Of a DNA stretch of 64,000 nt, positions 51,505 through 61,535 are shown piece by piece. Position numbers and translations under genes: made by a program. Under the pieces are notes generated by a model, which searched no databases, was not told the DNA's origin, and was given only the letters and a program-made list of their open reading frames with translations. The DNA is taken from positions 320,864,539 to 320,928,538 of the forward strand of contig NC_090725.1 in the NCBI RefSeq assembly GCF_036898095.1, given 5' to 3'. The stretch's first letter is position 1, and each line of letters starts with the position of its first letter. The DNA comes from Palaemon carinicauda (lineage: Eukaryota; Arthropoda; Malacostraca; Decapoda; Palaemonidae).

Positions 51505-53285
51505 TCCGACAAATAAACATCTAGAGGAATCATTACTCTGTGATAGTTCCTTAGTACGTAGTAATTTTGAAAGAATTGGGAAAAAACGAAAAAATGGCAA
51601 TCACCGGAAAATCGAACACATACTTATATATACGCCATATCTGGCTAAAAAAAAGATAGGCATGGGTAGCCAGATCATCTAGAAACACTTTCCAACACTA
51701 TAAAAATATAAGTTTTGCGACACTACTTGCCAATTCCTTACGGTAACATGACTAAGCGAAAAAATGCAGAACAAATAAAAAGGGGCACTCGCGGAAAAAT
51801 GGCTAACATTCTAATATACGGCATTTCAGAAAAAAAAAATTCAACCACGTGCTAGGCAAACCATCAAGGCACATTTTCCGACAAATAAACATCTAAATGA
51901 ATCATTACTCTGTGATAGTTCCTTAGTACGTAGTAATTTTGAAAGAAATGGGAAAAAACGAAAAAATGGCAATCACAGGAAAATCGAACACATACCTATA
52001 TATACGCCATATCTGGCTAAAAAAAAAAAAAGATAGGCATGGGTAGCCAGATCATCTAGAAACACTTTCCAACACTATAAAATTATAAGTTTTGCGACAC
52101 TACTTGTCAATTCCTTACGGTAACATGACTAAGCAAAAAAATGCAAAACAAATAAAAAGGGGCACTCGCGGAAAAATGGCCATTCTAATATACGGCATTT
52201 CAGAAAAAAAAAATTTCAGCCACGTGCTAGGCAAACCATCAAGGCACATTTTCCGACAAATAAACATATAAATGAATCATTACTCTGTGATAGTTCCTTA
52301 GTACATAGTAATTTTGAAAGAAATGGGAAAAAACGAAAAAATGGCAATCACAGGAAAATCGAACACATACTTATATATACGCCATATCTGGCTAAAAAAA
52401 AAATAGGCATGGGTAGCCAGATCATCTAGAAACACTTTCCAACACTATAAAAATATAAGTTTTGCGACACTACTTGCCAATTCCTTACGGTAACATGACT
52501 AAGCAAAAAAATGCAAAACAAATAAAAAGGGGCACTCGCGGAAAAATGCCCAACATTCTAATATACGGCATCTCAGATAAAAAATAGACATGCACGTGTT
52601 AGCCCAACCATTAAGGCACACTTTCTAAAACATAAACATGAAAAAAAAATCAATAATATACGGCAATTCCTTACTACGTAGTAAATTTTTACAAATATTG
52701 AAAAAAAACAGAAATTGGCAACCGCAGTTAAATACCCAATATACCAATAACTACGTCGTATCTGACAAAAACAAAATCACGCATGGGTAGCCAGATCATC
52801 TAGACACACTTTCCAACACTAAAAAAGCAAAAGTTTTACGACACTATTTGGCAATATCTTACGGAAAAATGACTTGGCAAAAAAATTAAAAAAAATGAAA
52901 AAGGGGTACTCGCGGTAAAATGCCCGACATTGTAATATACGGCATCTCAGATAAAAAAAAAGACATGCACCTGTTAGCCAAACCATCAAGGCACACTTTC
53001 TAACACATAAACATGAAAAAAAAAATTAATAATATACGGCAATTCCTTACTACGTAGTAATTTTTACAAATATTGAAAAAAAACAGAAATTGGTAACCGC
53101 AGTTAAATACCCAATATACCAATAACTACGTCGTATCTGACAAAAACAAAGTCATGCATGGGTAGCCAGATCATCTAGACACACTTTCCAACACTAAACA
53201 AGCAAAAGTTTTACGACACTATTTGGCAATATCTTACGGAAAAATGACTTGGCAAAAAAATGAAAAAAAATGAAAAAGGGGCACT
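51505..53285 (+). repeat. Internal minisatellite of element copy 2 (5 units, about 370-378 bp)
   Basis: The anchor GCATGGGTAGCCAGATCATC begins at 51,660, 52,038, 52,408, 52,781 and 53,156 (periods 378, 370, 373, 375). There are three units of the first type and two of the second, against two and two in copy 1. The single-unit difference accounts for almost all of the length difference between the elements. Confidence 0.85.
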
Positions 53286-53647
53286 CGCGGTAAAATGGTC
53301 CTCGTGGTGATGAACGACATTTTAACTAAAAAAAAAATCATGCACATGGTAGCCAAACAATCCAGCAAGACTTTCCACAACTGATAACCTATACAAGTTG
53401 CACCATTCTACGACAATTTCATAATACGTAATAACTTTGATAATTATGCAAACTACCTTAGAAGGGTAAACTCGGTCGCGCTCGACCCCGACGCGTCTCA
53501 GAAATCGGGGAAAGAGTACAGCTACAGCAATGCACATCTGGAAACTACTAGAGCGTGTAGGGGAGACACATCCTGCAGGTCGATCACCCACAAATTCAGT
53601 CACGGGGGTGAGTCACGTGAGAAAAACCTGTTTTTTTTTGACGCTCG

Positions 53648-53663
53648 GGGTCGCGAACGACCC
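53648..53663 (+). repeat. Hairpin next to the right end, element copy 2
   Basis: GGGTCG-CGAA-CGACCC, the same stem as in copy 1 with one loop substitution. Confidence 0.7.
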
Positions 53664-53664
53664 A

Positions 53665-53680
53665 TCGTACCTATCCAGGG
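53665..53680 (-). repeat. Right terminal inverted repeat, element copy 2
   Basis: TCGTACCTATCCAGGG, then TTAA. One mismatch to the copy 1 right end. Confidence 0.85.
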
Positions 53681-53684
53681 TTAA

Positions 53685-54356
53685 GTATTTGAACGTTATA
53701 GATGCTGTCTGAGGGAAAATCCGGCAGTATTTTTAGTCTTCTTTGAGTATTTGAACGTTTTAGATGCAGTCTGAGCGAAGATTTGGTAGTAATTTCAGTC
53801 TTTTCGAAGTATTTTGAACGTTATAGATGCTGTGTGAGGGAAAACCGGGCAGTATTTTTTGTCTTCTTTAAGTATTTGAACGTTATAGATGCTGTCTGAG
53901 GGAAAATCCGGCAGTATTTTTAGTCTTCTTTAAGTATTTGAACGTTATAGATGCTGTCTGAGGGAAAATCCGGCAGTATTTTTAGTCTTCTTTAAGTATT
54001 TGAACGTTATAGATGCTGTGTGAGGGAAAACCGGGCAGTATTTTTTGTCTTCTTTAAGTATTTGAACGTTATAGATGCTGTCTGAGGGAAAATCCGGCAG
54101 TATTTTTAGTCTTCTTTAAGTATTTGAACGTTATAGATGCTGTCTGAGGGAAAATCCGGCAGTATTTTTAGTCTTCTTTAAGTATTTGAACGTTATAGAT
54201 GCTGTCTGAGGGAAAATCCTGCAGTATTTTTAGTCTTCTTTAAGTATTTGAACGTTTTAGATGCAGTCTGAGCGAAGATTTGGCAGTAATTTCAGTCTTT
54301 TCGAAGTATTTTCAACGTTATAGATGCTGTGTGAGCTAAAATCTGGCAGTATTTTT
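53685..54356 (+). repeat. Satellite array segment 8, right of transposon copy 2
   Basis: Short A-rich array. It contains an exact 186-bp (three-monomer) tandem duplication: GCTGTGTGAGGGAAAACCGG begins at 53,829 and 54,015, and the two units look identical throughout. Leads into a form I block. Confidence 0.9.
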
Positions 54357-55311
54357 AGTCTTCTCGAAATATTTTTAACCCTGTAGATCTTTTTGATGGA
54401 AGGGTTGACAGTAATTTTGATCTTCTCAAAGTACTTGGAACGTTATAGATGCCTCTGAGGGAAGATATGGAAGTGATTTTAATCTTTTCGGAGTATTTTG
54501 AAAGTTATTGAAGCTCTCTGAGCGAGCATCTGGCAGTAATTTCAGTCTTCTCGAAGTATTTTGAACGTTATAAATGCTTTCTGTGGGAAGATTTGGCAGT
54601 GATTTTAGTCTTCTCGGAGTATTTTGAACGTTATAATGCTTTCTGTGGGAAGATTTGGCAGTGATTTTAGTCTTCTCGAAGTATTTTGAACGTTATAAAT
54701 GCTTCCTGCGGGAAGATTTGGCAGTGATTTTAGTCTTTTCGAAGTATTTTGAACGTTATAAATGTTTTCTGCGGGAAGATTTGGCAGTGATTTTAGTCTT
54801 CTCGAAGTATTTTGAACGTTATAAATGCTTTTTGCGGGAAGATTTGGCAGTGATTTTAGTCTTCTCAAAGTATTTTGAACATTATAAATGCTTTCTGCAG
54901 GAAGATTTGGCAGTGATTTTAGTCGTTTCAAAGTATTGTGAACGCTATACATGCAGTGTGAGGGAAGATCTGGCATTAATTTCAGTCTTCTCGAAGTATT
55001 TTGAACGTTATTGATGCTGTCTTAGCGAAGGTGTGGCAGTAATTTTGGTCTTTTAGAAGTGTTTTTTTGATATTATAGATTCTTCTGAAACGAAGGTTTG
55101 GCAGTTATTTTAGTCTTCTTTAAGCGTTTTAAATGTTACATATGCTTTCTGAGCGTAGATTTGGCAGAAATTTAGCCCTCTCAAAGTGTTTTAAATATTA
55201 TAGATGCTGTCTGAGCGATGATCTGTCAGTAATTTTAGTTTTCTCGTAGAGTTTTAAATATTATAGATGCTCTATGAGCGAAGGTCTGGCAGTAATTTTA
55301 GTCTTTTCAAA
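54357..55311 (+). repeat. Divergent block, form I (third copy)
   Basis: Entry monomers, D run (about 54,545-54,925) and hybrid junction (GGCATTAATTTCAG near 54,972), as at 25,124 and 40,718. Small private changes include CTTTCTGCAGGAAG near 54,893 and ATACATGCAGTGTGAGGG near 54,947. Passes into spacer 5. Confidence 0.85.
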
Positions 55312-55527
55312 GTTTTCTCGTGTTTTTCTGTCTATAATTCATTGTTCTCATATATCAGCAATCCTCTTATAGTGATGAACATAAAGCGTGATTGAAAGAA
55401 CTCCTCTCTTGCTCTGTGAAATCCCTTTGGTTGTGTCAATTAGGTTTTTTGACAAACCTGTGGTTTTAATCAAAGGTACCTAAAAATTTACAACATAATT
55501 ATTTTTTTTTTCATTTGATTAAGTACT
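55312..55527 (+). repeat. Conserved non-satellite spacer, copy 5
   Basis: As the other spacers. Private changes are GCTCTGTGAAATCCC and GGTTGTGTCAATTAGG, the latter altering one arm of the first hairpin (TTGTCAA to GTGTCAA). The AGGTTT/AAACCT hairpin is kept. Confidence 0.8.
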
Positions 55528-55781
55528 TTTAGTCTTCTCGAATTATTTTGAACATTATATTGCGGTCTGAGTGAAGATTTGGTAGTAATTTTAGTCTTTT
55601 CAAAGTATTTCGAACGTTAAAGATATGGTCTGAGCGAAGAAATATAGTAATTTTATTCTTTTCGAAGCATTTTGAACGTTATAGATGCCGTCTGAGCGAT
55701 GATCTGGCCGTAATTTCAGTCCTCTCGAAGTATTTTAAGCGTTATAGATGCTGTCTGAGCGGAGATATGACAGTAATTTTT
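55528..55781 (+). repeat. Four transition monomers after spacer 5
   Basis: Same set as elsewhere, with ATATGACAG at 55,765. Parts of the last two monomers recur 311 bp downstream (next entry). Confidence 0.85.
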
Positions 55782-56300
55782 GTCTTCTTTGAGTATTTGA
55801 ACGTAATAGATGCTGTCTGAGGGGAAACCCGGCAGTATTTTTAATCTTCTTTAAGTATTTGATCGTTATAGATGCTGTCTGGGGGAAAATCCGGCAGTAT
55901 TTTTAGTCTTTTTTAAGTATTTGAACGTTATAGATGCTGTCTGAGGGAAAATCCGGCAGTATTTTTAGTCTTCTTTAAGTATTTGAACGTTATAGATGCC
56001 GTCTGAGCGATGATCTGGCCGTAATTTCAGTCCTCTCGAAGTATTTTAAGCGTTATAGATGCTGTCTGAGCGGAGATATGACAGTAATTTTTGTCTTCTT
56101 TAAGTATTTGAACGTTTTAGATGCTGTCTGAGGGAAAACCCGGCAGTATTTTTAATCTTCTTTAAGTATTTGATCGTTAGAGATGCTGTCTGGGGGGAAA
56201 TCCGGCAGTATTTTTAGTCTTTTTTATGTATTTGCACGTTATAGATGCTGTCTGACGGAAAATCCGGCAGTATTTTTAGTCTTCTTTAAGTATTTGAACG
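55680..56300 (+). repeat. 311-bp tandem duplication that includes transition monomers
   Basis: TCTGAGCGATGATCTGGCC occurs at 55,691 and 56,002, and ATATGACAG at 55,765 and 56,076, a spacing of 311 (four 62-bp plus one 63-bp). This is the only place in the window where transition monomers occur without a spacer directly in front. Confidence 0.85.
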
Positions 56301-57086
56301 TTTTAGATGCAGTCTGAGCGAAGATTTGGCAGTAATTTCAGTCTTTTCGAAGTATTTTGAACGTTATAGATGCTGTGTGAGCTAAAATCTGGCAGTATTT
56401 TTAGTCTTCTTTAAGTATTTGAACGTTATAGATGCTGTCTGAGGGAAAATCCGGCAGTATTTTTAGTCTTCTTTAAGTATTTGAACGTTATAGATGCTGT
56501 CTGAGGGAAAATCCGGCAGTATTTTTAGTCTTCTTTAAGTATTTGAACGTTTTAGATGCAGTCTGAGCGAAGATTTGGCAGTAATTTCAGTCTTTTCGAA
56601 GTATTTTGAACGTTATAGATGCTGTGTGAGCTTAAATCTGGCAGTATTTTTAGTCTTCTTTAAGTCTTTGAACGTTATAGAAGCCTTCTGAGGGAAAATC
56701 CGGCAGTATTTTTACTCTTCTTTAAGTATTTGAACGTTATAGATGAAATCTGAGGGAAAATCCGGCAGTATTTTTAGTCTTCTTTAAGTATTTGAACGTT
56801 ATACATGCTGTCTGAGGGAAAATCTGGCAGTATTGTTAGTCTTCTTTAGGTATTTCAACGTTTTAGATGCAGTCTGAACGAAGATTTGGCAGTAATTTCA
56901 GTCTTTTCGAAGTATTTGGAACGTTAAAGATGCTGTCTGAGGGAAAACCGGGCAGTATTTTTAGTCTTCTTTAAGTATTTGATCGTTATAGATGCTGTCT
57001 GAGGGAAAACCGGGCAGTATTTTTAGTCTTCTTTAAGTATTTGATCGTTATAGATGCTGTCTGGGGGAAAATCTGGCAGTATTTTT
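55782..57086 (+). repeat. Satellite array segment 9
   Basis: A-A-B-C array between form I and form II blocks. It has the form II lead-in: GATGAAATCTGAGGG (about 56,742), ACATGCTGTCTGAGGG, TATTGTTAGTCTTCTTTAGG, then two A variants with AAAACCGGGCAG. The block starts straight after the CTGGGGGAAAATCTGG monomer. Segment 10 has about 450 more bases at the corresponding point. Confidence 0.9.
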
Positions 57087-57858
57087 AGTCTTCTTGAAAT
57101 ATTTTTAACGCTGTAGATCTTTTTGATGGAAGGGTTGACAGTGATTTTAATCTTCTCAAAGTACTTGGAACGTTATAGATGCTTTTGAGGGAAGATATGG
57201 AAGTGATTTTAACCTTTTCGGAGTATTTTGAAAGTTATTGAAGCTATCTGAGCGAGCATCTGGCAGTAATTTTAGTCTTCTAGAAGTATTTTGAACGTTA
57301 TAAATATTTTCTGTGTGAAGATTTGGCAGTGATTTTAGTCTTCTCGAAGTATTTTGAAGGTTATAAATGCTTTCTGTGGGAAGATTTGGCAGTGATTTTA
57401 GTCTTCTCAAAGTATTTTGAACGTTATAAATGCTTTCTGCGGGAAGATTTGGCAGTGATTTTAGTCTTCTCGAAGTATTTTGAACGTTATGAATGCTCTC
57501 TGCGGGAAGATTTGGCAGTGATTTTAGTCTTCGCGAAGTATTTTGAACGTTATAAATTCTTTCTGCTGGAAGATTTGGCAGTGATTTTAGTCGTTTCAAA
57601 GTATTGTGAATACTATAGATGCTGTGTGAGGGAAGATCTGGCAGTAATTTTAGTTTTTTCGAAGTACTTGGAACGTTATAGATGCTTCTGAGCGAAGATC
57701 TGTAAGTGATTTTATTCTTTTAGAAGTGTTTTGAAAATTATTGAACCTATATGAGAGAGCATCTGGCAGTAATTTTAGTCTACTCGAAGTATTTTGAACG
57801 TTATTGATGCTGTCTGAGCAAAAATCTGACAGTATTTTCAATGTTTCTGAAGTATTTG
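57087..57858 (+). repeat. Divergent block, form II (second copy)
   Basis: Same segments and the same 3' breakpoint (CAATGTTTCTGAAGTATTT to GTTTTAAATGCAGTCTG) as 27,728. Its start is 3,677 bp before the next form II block at 60,764, and the two share ATGAGAGAGCATCTGG and ACCTATATGAG variants. Confidence 0.85.
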
Positions 57859-60763
57859 AACGTTTTAAATGCAGTCTGAGCGAAGATTTGGCAGTAATTT
57901 CAGTCTTTTCGAAGTATTTTGAACGTTATAGAAGCTCTGTGAGCTAGAATCTGGCAGTATTTCTAGTCTTCTTTAAGTATTTGAACGTTTTACATGCTGT
58001 CTGAGGGAAAATCCGGCAGTATTTTTAGTTTTTAAGTATTTGAACGTTAAAGATGCTGTCTGAGGGAAAATCCGGCAGTATTTTTAGTCTTCTTTAAGTA
58101 TTTGAACGTTATAGATGCTGTCTGAGGGAAAATCCGGCAGTATTTTTAGTCTTCTTTGAGTATTTGAACGTTTCAGATGCAGTCTGAGCGAAGATTTGGT
58201 AGTAATTTCAGTCTTTTCGAAGTATTTTGAACGTTATAGATGCTGTGTGAGGTAAAATCTGGCAGTATTTTTAGTCTTCTTTAAGTATTTGAACGTTATA
58301 GATGCTGTGTGAGGGAAAACCGGACAGTATTTTTTTGTCTTCTTTGAGTATTTGAACGTTATAGATGCTGTCTGAGGGAAAATCCGGCAGTATTTTTAGT
58401 CTTCTTTAAGTATTTGAACGTTATAGATGCTGTCTGAGGGAAAATCCGGCAGTATTTTTAGTCTTCTTTGAGTATTTGAACGTTATAGATGCTGTCCGAA
58501 GGAAAATCCGGCAGTATTTTTAGTCTTCTTTAAGTATTTGAATGTTTTAGATGCAGTGTGAGCGAAGATTTGGCAGTAATTTCAGTCTTTTCGAAGTATT
58601 TTAAACGTTATAGATGCTATGTGAGCTAAAATCTGGCAGTATTTTTAGTCTTCTTTAAGTATTTGAACGTTATAGATGCTGTCTGTGGGAAAAACTGGGC
58701 AGTATTTTTAGTCTTCTTTAAGTATTTGATCGTTATAGATGCTGTCTGAGGGAAAATCTCGCAGTATTTTTAGTCTTTTTTTAAGTATTTGAACGTTATA
58801 GATGCTGTCTGAGGGAAAATCCGGCAGTATTTTTAGTCTTCTTTAAGTATTCGAACGTTTTATATGCAGTCTGAGCGAAGATTTGGCAGTAATTTCAGTC
58901 TTTTCGAAGTATTTTGAACGTTATAGATGCTGTGTAAGCTAAAATCTGGCAGTAATTTTAGTCTTCTTTAAGTATTTGAACGTTATAGATGCTGTCTGAG
59001 GGAAAATCCGGCAGTATTTTTAGTCTTCTTTAAGTATTTAAACGTTATAGATGCTGTCTGAGGGAAAATCCGAGAGTATTTTTAGTCTTCTTTAAGTATT
59101 TGAACGTTTTAGATGCAGTCTGAGCGAAGATTTGGTAGTAATTTCAGTCTTTTCGAAGTATTTTGAACGTTATAGATGCTGTGTGAGCTTAAATCTGGCA
59201 GTATTTTTAGTCTTCTTTAAGTATTTGAACGTTATAGATGCCGTGTGATGGAAAACCGGGCAGTGTTTTTTGTCTTCTTTAAGTATTTGAACGTTATAGA
59301 TGCTGTCTGAGGGAAAATCCGGCAGTATTTTTAGTCTTCTTTAAGTATTTGAACGTTATAGATGCTGTCTGAAGGAAAACCCGGCAGTATTTTTAATCTT
59401 CTTTAAGTATTTGATCGTTAGAGATGCTGTCTGGGGGGAAATCCGGCAGTATTTTTAGTCTTTTTTATGTATTTGAACGTTATAGATGCTGTCTGACGGA
59501 AAATCCGGCAGTATTTTTAGTCTTCTTTAAGTATTTGAACGGTTTAGATGCAGTCTGAGCGAAGATTTGGCAGTAATTTCAGTCTTTTCGAAGTATTTTG
59601 AACGTTATAGATGCTGTGTGAGCTAAAATCTGGCAGTATTTTCAGTCTTCTTTAAGTATTTGAACGTTATAGATGCTGTCTGAGGGAAAATCCGGCAGTA
59701 TTTTTAGTCTTCTGTAAGTATTTGAACGTTATAGATGCTGTCTGAGGGAAAATCCGGCAGTATTTTTAGTCTTCTTTAAGTATTTGAACGTTTTAGATGC
59801 TGTCTGAGCGAAGATTTGGCAGTAATTTCAGTCTTTTCGAAGTATTTTCAACGTTATAGATGCTGTGTGAGCTTAAATCTGGCAGTATTTTTAGTCTTCT
59901 TTAAGTATTTGAACGTTATAGATGCTGTCTGAGGGAAAATCCGGCAGTATTTTTAGTCTTCTTTAAGTATTTGAACGTTATAGATGAAATCTGAGGGAAA
60001 ATCCGGCAGTATTTTTAGTCTTCTTTAAGTATTTGAACGTTATACATGCTGTCTGAGGGAAAATCTGGCAGTATTGTTAGTCTTCTTTAGGTATTTCAAC
60101 GTTTTAGATGCAGTCTGAACGAAGATTTGGCAGTAATTTCAGTCTTTTCGAAGTATTTGGAACGTTATAGATGCTGTCTGAGGGAAAACCGGGCAGTATT
60201 TTTAGTCTTCTTTAAGTATTTGATCGTTATAGATGCCGTCTGAGGGAAAACCGGGCAGTATTTTTAGTCTTCTTTAAGTATTTGATCGTTATAGATGCTG
60301 TCTGGGGGAAAATCTGGCAGTATTTTTAGTCTTCTTCAAGTATTTGAACGTTTTAGATGCAGTCTGAGCGAAGATTTGGCAGTAATTTCAGTTTTTTCGA
60401 AGTATTTTGAACGTTATAGATGCTGTGTGAGCTAAAATCTGGCAGTATTTTTAGTCTTCTTTAAGTATTAGAACGTTATAGATACTGTCTGAGGGAAAAT
60501 CCGGCAGTATTTTTAGTCCTCTTTAAGTATTTGATCGTTATAGATGCTGTCTGAGGGAAAATCTGGCAGTATTTTTAGTCTTCTTTAAGTATTTGAACGT
60601 TATAGATGCTGTCTGAGGGAAAATCCGGCAGTATTTTTAGTCTTCTTTGAGTATTTGAACGTTATAGATGCTGTCTGAACGAAGATTTGGCAGTAATTTC
60701 AGTCTTTTCAAAGTATTTTGAACGTTATAGATGCTGTGTGAGATAATATCTGGCAGTATTTTT
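57859..60763 (+). repeat. Satellite array segment 10
   Basis: A-A-B-C array with a shortened A monomer (TTTTTAGTTTTTAAG near 58,022), followed by AACGTTAAAGATGC. Before the next block it repeats the lead-in of segment 9 (GATGAAATCTGAGGG near 59,985, TATTGTTAGTC near 60,072). Together with the preceding block it forms one unit of a 3,677-bp tandem duplication. Confidence 0.9.
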
Positions 60764-61535
60764 AGTCTTCTTGAAATATTTTTAACGCTGTAGATCTTTT
60801 TGATGGAAGGGTTGACAGTAATTTTAATCTTCTCAAAGTACTTGGAACGTTTTAGATGCTTTTGAGGGAAGATATGGAAGTGATTTTAACCTTTTTGGAG
60901 TATTTTGAAAGTTATTGAAGCTATCTGAGCGAGCCTCTGGCAGTAATTTTATTCTTCTCGAAGTATTTTGAACGTTATAAATATTTTCTGTTTGAAGATT
61001 TGGCAGTGATTTTAGTCTTCTCGAAGTATTTTGAAGGTTATAAATGCTTTCTGTGGGAAGATTTGGCAGTGATTTTAGTCTTCTCAAAGTATTTTGAACG
61101 TTATAAATGCTTTCTGCGGGAAGATTTGGCAGTGATTTTAGTCTTCTCGAAGTATTTTGAACGTTATGAATGCTCTCTGCGGGAAGATATGGCAGTGATT
61201 TTAGTCTTCTTGAAGTAATTTGAACGTTATAAATTCTTTCTGCTGGAAGATTTGGCAGTGATTTTAGTCGTTTCAAAGTATTGTGAATGCTATAGATGCT
61301 GTGTGAGGGAAGATTTGGCAGTAATTTTAGTCTTTTCGAAGTACTTGGAACGTTATAGATGCTTCTGAGCGAAGCTCTGTAAGTGATTTTATTCTTTTCG
61401 AAGTGTTTTGAAAATTATTGAACCTATATGAGAGAGCATCTGGCAGTAATTTTAGTCTACTCGAAATATTTTGAACGTTATTGATGCTGTCTGAGCAAAA
61501 ATCTGACAGTATTTTCAATGTTTCTGAAGTATTTG
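60764..61535 (+). repeat. Divergent block, form II (third copy)
   Basis: Tandem copy of the block at 57,087 (offset 3,677). A D monomer near 61,213 carries TTGAAGTAATTTGAACG, putting a stop in the plus-strand frame that is open in the sister copy. This argues against selection on that frame. Confidence 0.85.

Larger units (their letters stand above)
50498..53680. mobile_element. Non-autonomous piggyBac-like element, copy 2
   Basis: A 3,183-bp insertion with TTAA at 50,494-50,497 and 53,681-53,684. It has 16-bp inverted ends with mismatches: CCCTGGATAAGTACGC on the left and CCCTGGATAGGTACGA on the right strand. Same layout as copy 1, and longer mainly because it has five rather than four minisatellite units. 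The left arm holds about 17 extra bases near 51,343 (GCTGGATAATTGTCGATT) that copy 1 lacks. No transposase frame. The imperfect ends and scattered substitutions relative to copy 1 argue that it is not a recent duplicate of copy 1 carried with its flanks. Confidence 0.85.

Noticed and set aside
35945..53680. The two elements as one insertion duplicated with its flanks
   Set aside because: Flanking monomers differ in phase: C, A, A before copy 1, but C, A before copy 2. The matching array positions elsewhere are empty.
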